From NCBI GenBank assembly GCA_002430605.1, contig DJBY01000049.1:1-22174 (forward strand): a stretch of 22,174 nucleotides of DNA, written 5' to 3'. A program made the position numbers and the translations under genes. Source of the DNA: Opitutia bacterium UBA5964. Its GTDB lineage: Bacteria; Verrucomicrobiota; Verrucomicrobiia; Opitutales; Coraliomargaritaceae. The notes beneath the pieces were generated by a model. That model saw nothing but the letters and a program-made list of their open reading frames with translations. It was not told the DNA's origin and ran no database searches. This document shows, piece after piece, positions 1-6,820 of this stretch. Each line of letters opens with the position of its first letter. Positions within the stretch are counted from its first letter, which is position 1.

Positions 1-12
1 CTCTTCCGATCT
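1..12. other. Illumina adapter remnant at contig edge
   Basis: The first 12 bases, CTCTTCCGATCT, are identical to the 3' end of the Illumina TruSeq adapter. An exact 12-base match starting at base 1 is very unlikely by chance. The rhamnosidase reading frame happens to stay open through it, but these codons should not be taken as genomic. Confidence 0.9.
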
Positions 13-783
13 CGCTACGTAAACGCCGGGCTGAGGTTCCGTGACGCGGATGGCCTTCCAGCTCTCCCGAACTCCAACCTGCGGTGCCTGACCCCGCGGT
101 TGTAACTTGCCCGCCGGACCTTTCACCTGTCGGGCACTTTCCCAGGGGCTGTCATCAAACTCCGGTAGTTTCCAGCCGGAAATCTCCCGTCGTGCGTCAT
201 AGACTTCGCCCAAGTAGATTCTGTTCCGCAGCAAGCCCCCCTCACACATTTTCCAAGAGGTGTCGGTTGTAATCGTGGCATCGGAGCCATCGGCATACTG
301 AATGTCTAACCGGGCACGAAGACAGGGGCGACCAACGGCAAGCGCCTTTCTGATATTGAATCTCCCCCACATGCGCAGCGGCAGTGGATTGTACCAGCCA
401 TTGCCGAGTGTTACCGTAAGGACATTCTTTCCGGCCCTAAGCAGGGCGGTCACGTCGTAGGTGTCGTAGAGCACGCGTTTGCCATAAGGGGTCCACAGCG
501 GGGCGAGAGCCGTATCGGCGAGAGCGTTCCCGTTCAGGTGGCTCTCGTAAAAGCCCAACCCCACGATCTTCAACTGTGCCGACTTCACTTCGCTCTTAAC
601 GGGAAAGGTTTTACGGAACTGCGGCGCGGGATCGTCCGCATAGAACTTCTCGTCAGAGGTTGGCAACGGCTTGCCGTCGCCGATCCATTCTGAGCCAGAC
701 AAATCTGCATAAGCTGACATTGCTGTGAGCGAAAGTAACAGACAGGCCGATAGTGTACGTGTATAAATGAATATCCAATTCAT
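13..783 (-). CDS. Alpha-L-rhamnosidase (GH78-type), N-terminal part only
   Basis: This is the 5' part (257 codons) of a secreted glycoside hydrolase; the rest lies beyond the contig edge. I translated it by hand from the ATG whose complement is 781-783. Residues 1-27 look like a Sec signal peptide: a hydrophobic core (LSACLLLSLT) and a likely cleavage site after AYA. Residues about 55-255 match the N-terminal accessory beta-sandwich of bacterial rhamnosidases (Bac_rhamnosid_N), with the characteristic segments GLGFYESHLNG (75-85), APLWTPYGKRVLYDTYDV (94-111), LGNGWYN (126-132) and IYLGEVYDAR (189-198). The catalytic (alpha/alpha)6 barrel is missing, so activity cannot be judged. The family releases terminal L-rhamnose from polysaccharides or glycosides. 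The start has a Shine-Dalgarno-like GGAGAAAG about 7-10 bases upstream, unusual for this window. The gene is divergent from the integrase. Confidence 0.85.
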
Positions 784-824
784 ATGTGTCTTTCTCCAGA
801 TCCTATCGAACGTATAGTATCCGT

Positions 825-846
825 GACTTTTATCATGTGAAAAGTC
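825..846. repeat. Inverted repeat upstream of the rhamnosidase gene
   Basis: GACTTTT (825-831) and AAAAGTC (840-846) form a 7-bp inverted repeat around the 8-base spacer ATCATGTG. It lies 42 bases upstream of the rhamnosidase start codon. It could be an operator or a leader hairpin. No U-run follows on either strand, so a terminator is unlikely. Confidence 0.35.
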
Positions 847-1010
847 GTGATTTATTTGTGTATCTGTGGAGTATTGCTTAGTTTGATCATTAGGCAATTG
901 TATTTTTAATTGGGTTTTATTATTTTGTGTTTATTCTTTTATTTTAGGGCAGAGTGGATGTTTGAGGATTGCTTTAGCTCTTCTTTGGGCTTACTCGTGG
1001 TGTCGAATAT

Positions 1011-1038
1011 TGACCTTACTAAACATGGCTTGAGGTCA
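1011..1038. promoter_or_regulatory. Inverted repeat TGACCT/AGGTCA just before intI
   Basis: TGACCT (1011-1016) and AGGTCA (1033-1038) are perfect 6-bp inverted arms. Their centres are 22 bases apart, about two helical turns, and they end 19 bases before the integrase ATG. The geometry suits a dimeric repressor or a leader hairpin. It does not resemble the E. coli LexA box. The role is inferred. Confidence 0.3.
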
Positions 1039-1057
1039 TGTAGTAGTTATTCGACTT

Positions 1058-2257
1058 ATGCATGACTGGGTTAAAGTTCACTTGAAGGCATATTCGGGCG
1101 CGAGTGTGGAGGAGCGACGGGCGTGGTGGATCACGCTCAAGTGGTATTTTGGTTATTGCGCGAAGAAGGAGTTGGGGGAGCCGACCAACCGCGATAATGG
1201 AAAGATTTTTTGGCGAGATGCGGTCTTGTGCGCAGATCCAGAGGATTGGCAGAAGGCGCAGTGGGGCGATGCGTTAAAGTGGTTTTTTGAAGAGCTGGCG
1301 GCTCGCGATGTTGCAGGGGCGAAGTTGAGGAGTGCGCTGCGTCGTCGTCACCTAGCGTATACGACGGAGAAAGCTTACATGGGTTGGTTGCGGCGTTTTC
1401 AGGCGTTCTTACATCCGAAGGAAGCGATGGGCTCGGAGTCGGCAGACGTGGTGCGTTTTTTGACTTACTTGGCGGAGGTGCAGGAGTTGGCGCCGACGGG
1501 CCAGAACCAGTGTTTTAATGCCTTGTTGTTTTTCTTCCGTTATGTGCGGGAACAGCCGGATGTAGATTTTCAGGGAGCCACGCGGGCTAAGAAGCGGCAG
1601 CGGGTGCCAGTCGTTTTATCGACGCGGGAGGTGACGCGCTTATTGGAGCTGTTGCCGACGAAGTTTCGGCTAATGGGTCGCTTACAGTATGGTGCAGGTC
1701 TGCGGGTGAATGAGTTATTACGTTTGCGGGTAAAGGATCTGGATTTTGATCGCGGGCAGTTGGTGGTCCGAGGGGGCAAAGGCGATAAGGATCGGATCAC
1801 GGTGCTGCCGAGTTCTTTGGTGGACTTATTGCAGCTGCAACTAGAGCAGGTGCGGGCTTTGCATGTGGAGGATGTGGCTGCGGACTTTGGCGGTGCGAGT
1901 ATGGCGGAAGCGTTGGCGCGTAAGTTCAGCGTGGCGCGGGCTGAGTTGAGCTGGCAGTATCTGTTTCCGCACAGTCGGCTAGCGAAAGATCCTCGCAGCG
2001 AAGAGATGCTGCGGCACCATGCTTTGGAGAACTCTTACCAAAATGCGATCCGCACGACGGCGAAGAAAGCGGGCATCGAAAAGCGAGTGACGCCGCATGT
2101 GTTACGGCACAGTTTTGCGACGCATATGCTCGAAGGTGGGGCAGATATACGCACGGTGCAGGATCTACTCGGGCATGCCTCGGTTGAGACGACGCAGATC
2201 TATACCCATGTGATGAAGAAGCCGTTCGGGATCGTAAGTCCGTTGGATCGACTTTGA
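1058..2257 (+). CDS. intI: Integron integrase (IntI-type tyrosine recombinase)
   Basis: IntI proteins recombine gene cassettes between attI and attC sites. This 399-residue protein has a core-binding domain (about 90-170; ALRRRHLAYTTEKAYMGWL) and a catalytic domain (about 185-399). The tyrosine-recombinase residues are visible: R216 (GAGLR), K241 or K244 (RGGKGDKDR), H347 and R350 (TPHVLRHSFATH), H373 (LLGH) and nucleophile Y382 (IYTHV). The integron-specific insert is present between the two Arg motifs (about 275-325; LSWQYLF then DPRS then RHH), as is the SPLD motif near the C-terminus. This insert separates IntI from XerC/XerD. Residues 1-90 extend beyond canonical IntI1 (337 aa). A stop at 1031-1033 leaves the ATG at 1058 as the only plausible start, and it has no clear ribosome-binding site. 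No attI core or attC site is recognisable nearby. It is convergent with the AddB-like gene. Confidence 0.92.
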   Translation: MHDWVKVHLKAYSGASVEERRAWWITLKWYFGYCAKKELGEPTNRDNGKIFWRDAVLCADPEDWQKAQWGDALKWFFEELAARDVAGAKLRSALRRRHLAYTTEKAYMGWLRRFQAFLHPKEAMGSESADVVRFLTYLAEVQELAPTGQNQCFNALLFFFRYVREQPDVDFQGATRAKKRQRVPVVLSTREVTRLLELLPTKFRLMGRLQYGAGLRVNELLRLRVKDLDFDRGQLVVRGGKGDKDRITVLPSSLVDLLQLQLEQVRALHVEDVAADFGGASMAEALARKFSVARAELSWQYLFPHSRLAKDPRSEEMLRHHALENSYQNAIRTTAKKAGIEKRVTPHVLRHSFATHMLEGGADIRTVQDLLGHASVETTQIYTHVMKKPFGIVSPLDRL

Positions 2258-2258
2258 G

Positions 2259-2331
2259 CCGTGCTGCGCACGGAGTGAAAGTGAGGGTGAGTCGTGCTGC
2301 GCGCGGAGTGATCACGCTATGCGCGAAGTGA
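2259..2331. repeat. Three 20-bp GC-rich repeat units
   Basis: Three related 20-base units lie between the convergent stop codons: 2259-2278 (CCGTGCTGCGCACGGAGTGA), 2292-2311 (TCGTGCTGCGCGCGGAGTGA) and 2312-2331 (TCACGCTATGCGCGAAGTGA). The last two are directly adjacent; 13 bases separate the first two. Each unit is self-complementary in part; the first forms CCGTGC-TGC-GCACGG. A further small palindrome, GGGCCGTGCCC, follows at 2332-2342. They look like extragenic palindromic repeats. They lack attC core sites and a U-run. Confidence 0.7.
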
Positions 2332-2342
2332 GGGCCGTGCCC

Positions 2343-5135
2343 TTACCTCTTGAACTGGTAGTGCTTGAAGGCTTCCGGATCGACTGAGTTTTCGATGCCG
2401 TCAGGGAAGAGGGCAGCGAAGTCGTCGTAGGCCTCGTGAATGTCTTGGCTCGGAGGCCAGAAGATGCCGGCTTTGATTTGTTCGATAACGGCGGCGGCGC
2501 ACGCTCTGGCGGAGTCGAGATGACTGTCGGTAAATCCCTCCCAGCGTTCGATGCCGCTCTTTTCGAGTGTTTGGCTTAAATTGAAGTAGGCGATGGAGGG
2601 CCGCTCGCTGCCGGCTTCGCGTTTGGCGAGCACGTAGAGTGGGAGTTGTAGGTCGGTCCAGCGGTAGGTTTTGCCCTCGTGCTCGAAGAAGGCTTCCTCG
2701 GGGAGGTGCTTGGGTGGTGCCTTTTTTGCGACGACCGCGAGGTGTGTTTTCTCTGGGTTGGCTGGTTGGTTGCTGGTCTTGTAATCGATCAATTCGAGGC
2801 GCTCGCCGCGCTGATCAATGCGGTCGATACGTCCGGTAATGGTGAGGCCGGCGAGTGGAATTGTAAATTCTTCTTCTGTATTTAGTATCTTGATACTTCC
2901 ATTGTTCTGCGTGTCTTTAATTTGATGATGACAGAAGGCGTGGATGCGCGCGATGAGCGCTTCGTGCTGCAAGCGTAGGGCGAAAGATAGCTTGTCGCCA
3001 TAGCGAGTTTTGAGCATTTCCTCGGCGACGCCGTGTAGCTTTTTGACTAGGGCGGCCTGGTCGGTGTTGCTGTCAAGAGTGTGTCCATTTAGCTCGGCGA
3101 CGATGTCATGAAAGAGCTCGCCGAAAGCGGCGGGGTTGAGCTCACGCGTTTCAACATCGACGGGGCGCATTCCTAGAATGTGCCTGAGGAAGAATCGGAA
3201 CGGGCATTGCAGATAGCTTTTAATGGCGCTGACGGAGATGGAGTCCTTCAGTCGCAGATCTAGGGGCGGCGAGAGTTTCCAGGCGGCGCTGTGCGCGCTG
3301 TTGGCGCCGCTGTCTTTGGTGTCACGAAAGAGTTGGCGGGTGCGGCTGAGGAGTGTGTCGGGTGCGCCTTGAAAGAGGAGGCGTGAGGGTCTCAGTGGAG
3401 TGTGATCGTCAGCGGCTTGCGGCACGAGGATGTCGATATGGCCATGCTCGCCTGCGCGTCGGCGGCAGAGTGCTTCGAGCAGGTAGGCGTCGCGGGCGAA
3501 ACGCTGTGCGTTGGTGCGAAGACCTAGTTGCTCGCGGAGGGCCTCGGGCAGGAAGGCATCGCCGATCACGGACTCGGGCACGATGCTCTCGTTGAGACCG
3601 GCGAGGATAAGGTGGGGCGCATCATTCCATAGAAGTTCGAGCCAGCCGAGCAGATCGTGCGCTTCGCGTGGGCGGTCGGGATAGACTTTACTGCGCTGCA
3701 GACTCTGCCGAAATGCGGAGCGGCTAAACGCTTTGGGGAGTTTTGGAAATAAAGTTTCCGCTTCGGCGCTGCTGTTGAGCAGCTTACGGATCGCGTCGGC
3801 GCGCTCCTGCCATTGAGTGCTGGCTTGGCCGGTGGTCTCGATTTGTTTCGTCGCGTAGATGTGTTGCAGCGTCTGCGCCAGTGAGCTGCTAAAGTTTTTG
3901 GCGGTGCCGAGGTTTGTGGCGAGTCGTTCGAGTTGGGCGAGGGCAGCGTGTAGCGCGGAGTGTTTCTCACGCGCGGCGAAATGAATTAGCGTATTGAGGT
4001 CGGGCGCGAGGTGTTTTTTGAACAAGCGGTCGATTTGGTGCAGTAACTCGTTGCTGCTGGTTTTCAGCCATACCTGGATGTCAGGGTGCTGAAGGAGTGT
4101 GCGGATCGTGGTGGTGCTACGATCATCGCAAAGTTGGCAAAGTAGCTCGGTGAGTCGGCCGACGCCGCCGATGTGAAGCGCTTGACCTTCGGGGTCGTAA
4201 TTAGGGATGTTTGCCCGTTCGAGGGCATCGACGACGATGGGGTTGAGTGTCGGGTCCGCGAGTCCGATGAGCACGGATTCGGGGGCTTTACCTTGCATAC
4301 TTGCGGCGATGGTGGCTGCGGTCGCTTTGGCAGAGGCGAAGGTTTGTAGATGGCAGCCCCATGCTTCGAAGGGCAGCGGGCGTTGCGTCCAGTGCTCTGT
4401 AATCGGCCGCCCCCATGTATCAAACTGTGCGTCTTCGGGCCCGTAAATCCAGATTTCGACGGGGATGTTGTGCGCTGCGCGTTCGAGGGCTTGTAGGGGC
4501 AGTGGCTGCGGGTCGGGGGTGGCGGCGAGGATGATGCGCTTGATCTGCGGCGGCGCTAGGTAGTGCTGCGCGGCGTTGCGACGGGCGAGTTTGGGGTCTT
4601 TGAGTGCGCGTGTTTGGAGTTGATCGAGGTAGAGTCCTTCAAGTCGGGCGAGTTCGCGCCATCGTGCCGGCTCGTGTCCGCTTTCGGCGGTGCGTTCAGC
4701 GGTCAGGGCGAAGTCGAGACCTTCTTCGCCTAGTTCGTTGCGCAGCTGCATCAGGCGTTGGGCCATGCCGAGTTGCCAGCCGATACTTTGTTCCGGTGCG
4801 ATGGGCAAGAGCGATTTAAATTGACTGCAGTCGATCGCACCGAGCACGGTGACCCATGCTGCGGTGACGCTCTCTTCGCTGGCGATGAGCTCGTCTTTAC
4901 TCGCTTGCCCGAGGAAGACGTCGGGCGTGACGATCTCAGGCGGAAACAAGCCGCGGTTGCCAGCGGCCAAGGCCAGCGCTTCACGCAAACGGCGGCCAGA
5001 TTGCACGGTGGGTGCGATGACTAGGTCGCTACTGAGATCAATACAATCGTCGTTCGTAGTTTTGAGTAGCTGCTGCGTGATAGCGGGGAGCAGGGGGAGA
5101 TTCCAATCTAGGTGGATCGCGACGCGGTTGGGCAT
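2343..5135 (-). CDS. AddB-like PD-(D/E)XK nuclease family protein
   Basis: This protein of 930 residues resembles the AddB/RexB subunit of double-strand-break repair helicase-nucleases. I chose the ATG at 5135 (MPNRVAIHLDW) because it follows the stop of the upstream gene. A longer frame from 5351 would overlap that gene and encodes a low-complexity leader. The N-terminal third is the degenerate helicase-like part (about residues 35-75; IAPTVQSGRRLREAL) with no Walker A motif. The nuclease domain is C-terminal: LQCPFRFFLRHILG near 642-655, H676 (FGELFHDIV), D771 (GRIDRID), D784-Y-K786 (LELIDYKTS) and Q830-LPLY. These are the expected metal-binding and catalytic residues. The C-terminal cysteine cluster that binds the Fe-S group in Bacillus AddB is not visible. 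AddB normally acts with AddA, usually next to it; no addA lies in this window. Confidence 0.82.
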   Translation of the reverse strand: MPNRVAIHLDWNLPLLPAITQQLLKTTNDDCIDLSSDLVIAPTVQSGRRLREALALAAGNRGLFPPEIVTPDVFLGQASKDELIASEESVTAAWVTVLGAIDCSQFKSLLPIAPEQSIGWQLGMAQRLMQLRNELGEEGLDFALTAERTAESGHEPARWRELARLEGLYLDQLQTRALKDPKLARRNAAQHYLAPPQIKRIILAATPDPQPLPLQALERAAHNIPVEIWIYGPEDAQFDTWGRPITEHWTQRPLPFEAWGCHLQTFASAKATAATIAASMQGKAPESVLIGLADPTLNPIVVDALERANIPNYDPEGQALHIGGVGRLTELLCQLCDDRSTTTIRTLLQHPDIQVWLKTSSNELLHQIDRLFKKHLAPDLNTLIHFAAREKHSALHAALAQLERLATNLGTAKNFSSSLAQTLQHIYATKQIETTGQASTQWQERADAIRKLLNSSAEAETLFPKLPKAFSRSAFRQSLQRSKVYPDRPREAHDLLGWLELLWNDAPHLILAGLNESIVPESVIGDAFLPEALREQLGLRTNAQRFARDAYLLEALCRRRAGEHGHIDILVPQAADDHTPLRPSRLLFQGAPDTLLSRTRQLFRDTKDSGANSAHSAAWKLSPPLDLRLKDSISVSAIKSYLQCPFRFFLRHILGMRPVDVETRELNPAAFGELFHDIVAELNGHTLDSNTDQAALVKKLHGVAEEMLKTRYGDKLSFALRLQHEALIARIHAFCHHQIKDTQNNGSIKILNTEEEFTIPLAGLTITGRIDRIDQRGERLELIDYKTSNQPANPEKTHLAVVAKKAPPKHLPEEAFFEHEGKTYRWTDLQLPLYVLAKREAGSERPSIAYFNLSQTLEKSGIERWEGFTDSHLDSARACAAAVIEQIKAGIFWPPSQDIHEAYDDFAALFPDGIENSVDPEAFKHYQFKR

Positions 5136-5188
5136 GGCTATGAGATTGCGTGGTGTGCTCGCAGAGTGCGAGGATTTTGAGGTAGGGC

Positions 5189-5566
5189 TTATCGAAACAA
5201 TGTGAGCAGGCCGTTGACGAGACGCCATTGCACTAGAATCTCTAATGAGATGTATTGATACAGCGCGACGATACTCCAATAGATCATCTGATAACTGCGT
5301 TTGATGGTCTTGTGGCGAAACTGTTGTTGAGCGAGATAGGCTGCTGGCCATCCGCCGGAGAATTCAAGGAAGTGCAAGGTTGCTTCGGGCACACGTGAAG
5401 CGCCTGCCTGTGCGCGACGTTTGTCATGCCAATAAGCAGCGTAAGTGACGAGTGAGATTAGCAGTAAGTAGGCAAGCGCGAAGCGTGGTTGAGCCCACTT
5501 ACATGATTTGAGTAGAGCCAGTATAGGCAGGATCAGGAGGACTAAGATCAGTCGGTGCGTGTGCAT
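5189..5566 (-). CDS. DUF1294 small membrane protein
   Basis: This 125-residue protein has three or four likely membrane segments (about 5-19, 28-45, 68-82 and 93-112). It carries the conserved DUF1294 signature: Y-x2-DK near 45-49, RVPE (58-61), the glycine pair of SGGWPAAYLAQ (70-80) and F-RHKT (83-87). The family's biochemical role is unknown. It may be co-transcribed with the AddB-like gene, which starts 53 bases downstream. The TPR gene upstream ends 70 bases away. The start has no recognisable ribosome-binding site. Confidence 0.8.
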   Translation of the reverse strand: MHTHRLILVLLILPILALLKSCKWAQPRFALAYLLLISLVTYAAYWHDKRRAQAGASRVPEATLHFLEFSGGWPAAYLAQQQFRHKTIKRSYQMIYWSIVALYQYISLEILVQWRLVNGLLTLFR

Positions 5567-5593
5567 GGCTATCGTGTCGGGCGCTAAGCAATA

Positions 5594-5625
5594 CGATCAG
5601 CGATTCCCGCGTAGCGATCTGATCG
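5594..5625. repeat. Inverted repeat in the TPR-DUF1294 spacer
   Basis: CGATCAG (5594-5600) and CTGATCG (5619-5625) form a perfect 7-bp inverted repeat with an 18-base loop. It sits between two leftward genes. There is no U-run, so it is more likely an extragenic or RNA-processing element than a terminator. Confidence 0.4.
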
Positions 5626-5636
5626 GATTGGGTTCG

Positions 5637-5942
5637 CTACAGGTCTTCTAAAATGTTGCGGAGTTCTTCGGCTGGTTCGTCGTGGTGTTGAGATACTGCG
5701 AGTTGTAAGGCGTGCTCTAAGATTAGCTTGGCGCGGTCTGCCTGGCCGTGCTGGAGTAGGGCTTTTCCCAATAGAATGCGGGGGAGCATCCAGTCATCGC
5801 GCGAGTCGCTGCAGCTTTGTAGGTGCGGGATGGCAGCTTCGGTAGTGCCTTCATCGTAGAGCGCTTGGCCGAGGCTGAAGCGGAATAGCATGTTGTCGGG
5901 CTTGGCGGCGACTTTGGGCAGGAAGATTTCGGACTTTTTCAT
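5637..5942 (-). CDS. Small tetratricopeptide-repeat protein
   Basis: This 101-residue protein consists of about two TPR-like helical hairpins. Residues 16-49 (NMLFRFSLGQALYDEGTTEA) and 50-84 (RILLGKALLQHGQADRAKLI) show the usual small/large residue pattern. It has no signal peptide or membrane segment. TPRs mediate protein-protein contacts; the partner is unknown. I chose the ATG at 5942 (MKKSEIF) over a longer frame from 6122. The extra 60 residues would overlap the phosphatase gene and are low-complexity and unrelated to TPRs. The gene follows the PP2C gene in the same direction after a 121-base spacer rich in inverted repeats. Confidence 0.75.
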   Translation of the reverse strand: MKKSEIFLPKVAAKPDNMLFRFSLGQALYDEGTTEAAIPHLQSCSDSRDDWMLPRILLGKALLQHGQADRAKLILEHALQLAVSQHHDEPAEELRNILEDL

Positions 5943-5965
5943 AAACAAGAAATGGAGAGAATTGT

Positions 5966-6012
5966 GGGCTGAGGCGCCCTCTGTTGCAGATGCCTCGGAG
6001 GTCGTCCCTCCC
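5966..6012. repeat. GC-rich nested inverted repeats between PP2C and TPR genes
   Basis: The spacer holds three inverted pairs: GGGC/GCCC (5966-5979), GAGGC/GCCTC (5971-5996) and GGAGG-TCGTC-CCTCC (5997-6011). The last is the strongest hairpin, all GC/AT-perfect over 5 bp with a 5-base loop. It looks like an extragenic repeat inserted between two genes of one transcription unit. Whether it recurs in the genome cannot be seen here. Confidence 0.4.
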
Positions 6013-6063
6013 GTGATAAGGATGCATCGCACCAGCGTGATCCCTGTGTTTGTTGGGTTGAAG

Positions 6064-6780
6064 TTACTGAATAAAGACGACGATGACGGTGATGTTGTCC
6101 GGTCCGCCCTCTGCGTTGGCATGATCGACTAGCCCTTGGCAAATCACTTCGGGTGAGGCGTCGGCCTGAAGGGCGGTGTGGATTTGTTGTTTTGTGATGA
6201 TTTTATTGAGCCCGTCAGTGCAGAGTAGGAGGCGGTCGCCGGATGCGATGGTTAGGCGTAACTGATCGATGCCAACGTTTTCGTTTTGGCCGACGCAGCG
6301 TGTTAGTGTATGCGCGTATTCCGGTGGCATTAGGTTGCGTGCGCTTTCGCCAGCTCGTTTGATGAACTCTTGCTCCATCGTGTGGTCGGTGGTGATTTTA
6401 TTAAAGTCATCGCCGCGTAGATGATAGGCGGCGGAGTCGCCAACATGACCAATCAGTAACTGATCGCTGATGACTTGAGCGATAGTCAGCGTGCTGCCTA
6501 AGCCAGTAAAGGGGTGTGCTTCGCTACCTTCTTTGGTGAGGATTTTATTGATACCGAGGATCAATTCGCCGAGGTCGGCGCGTTCTTCGTCGGCATTCAC
6601 ATGGCGATAGGTCTGCTTGAGTAGTTCGATAATACGCTGGCTGGCTTCGGCTCCGCCAGGGAGTCCGCCTAGACCATCGGCGACGGCGAATACTTGATGT
6701 GCTTCGTCGATGAGAAAAGCGTCTTCATTGGCGTTGCGCACTTTGCCTTGGTTAGTGATGCCGTATGATGAAAGTTGCAT
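6064..6780 (-). CDS. PP2C-family serine/threonine protein phosphatase
   Basis: This 238-residue cytosolic protein is a compact PPM/PP2C phosphatase of the bacterial Stp/PrpC type, which removes phosphate from Ser/Thr residues using two metal ions. Motifs appear in order: R15-x2-NEDA (18-21), ADGLGG (34-39; the family usually has ADGMGG), GHVGDSAAY (111-119), LLLCTDGL (184-191) and GGPDNIT (225-231). The metal-ligand aspartates D20, D35, D189 and D228 are all present, so it should be active. No Ser/Thr kinase is encoded in the window. It lies 40 bases downstream of the helicase gene and could be co-transcribed with it. The ATG has no clear ribosome-binding site. Confidence 0.92.
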   Translation of the reverse strand: MQLSSYGITNQGKVRNANEDAFLIDEAHQVFAVADGLGGLPGGAEASQRIIELLKQTYRHVNADEERADLGELILGINKILTKEGSEAHPFTGLGSTLTIAQVISDQLLIGHVGDSAAYHLRGDDFNKITTDHTMEQEFIKRAGESARNLMPPEYAHTLTRCVGQNENVGIDQLRLTIASGDRLLLCTDGLNKIITKQQIHTALQADASPEVICQGLVDHANAEGGPDNITVIVVFIQ

Positions 6781-6820
6781 GAAGGTGATAGTGTGCGTTT
6801 CTTCTTACTAGCGTAATGTG

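Larger units (their letters stand above)
784..1057. other. AT-rich divergent spacer between rhamnosidase and integrase
   Basis: This 274-base spacer has no convincing ORF. It is clearly more AT-rich than its flanks, especially 841-950. It must hold the promoters of both divergent genes, but I could not pick out convincing -35/-10 pairs. In a typical integron attI would lie here, yet I found no core site of the form GTTRRRY or its complement. Two inverted repeats (825-846 and 1011-1038) are listed separately. Confidence 0.6.

Noticed and set aside
84..272. 62-codon + strand ORF at the left end
   Set aside because: It is antisense to the rhamnosidase frame, whose translation matches a known domain throughout.
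784..1057. attI site next to the integrase
   Set aside because: I scanned every GTT and AAC in the spacer; none fits the GTTRRRY/RYYYAAC core (closest is GTTAAAG, inside the gene start).
2259..2342. attC recombination site after intI
   Set aside because: No RYYYAAC/GTTRRRY core sites; the repeats are short tandem units rather than one long imperfect palindrome.
5136..5351. Longer start for the AddB-like protein (1002 residues)
   Set aside because: It would overlap the end of the DUF1294 gene by about 160 bases, and the extra residues are low-complexity Ser/Thr-rich.
5943..6122. Longer TPR-protein frame starting inside the PP2C gene
   Set aside because: The extra residues are not TPR-like and read through the GC-rich repeat spacer.
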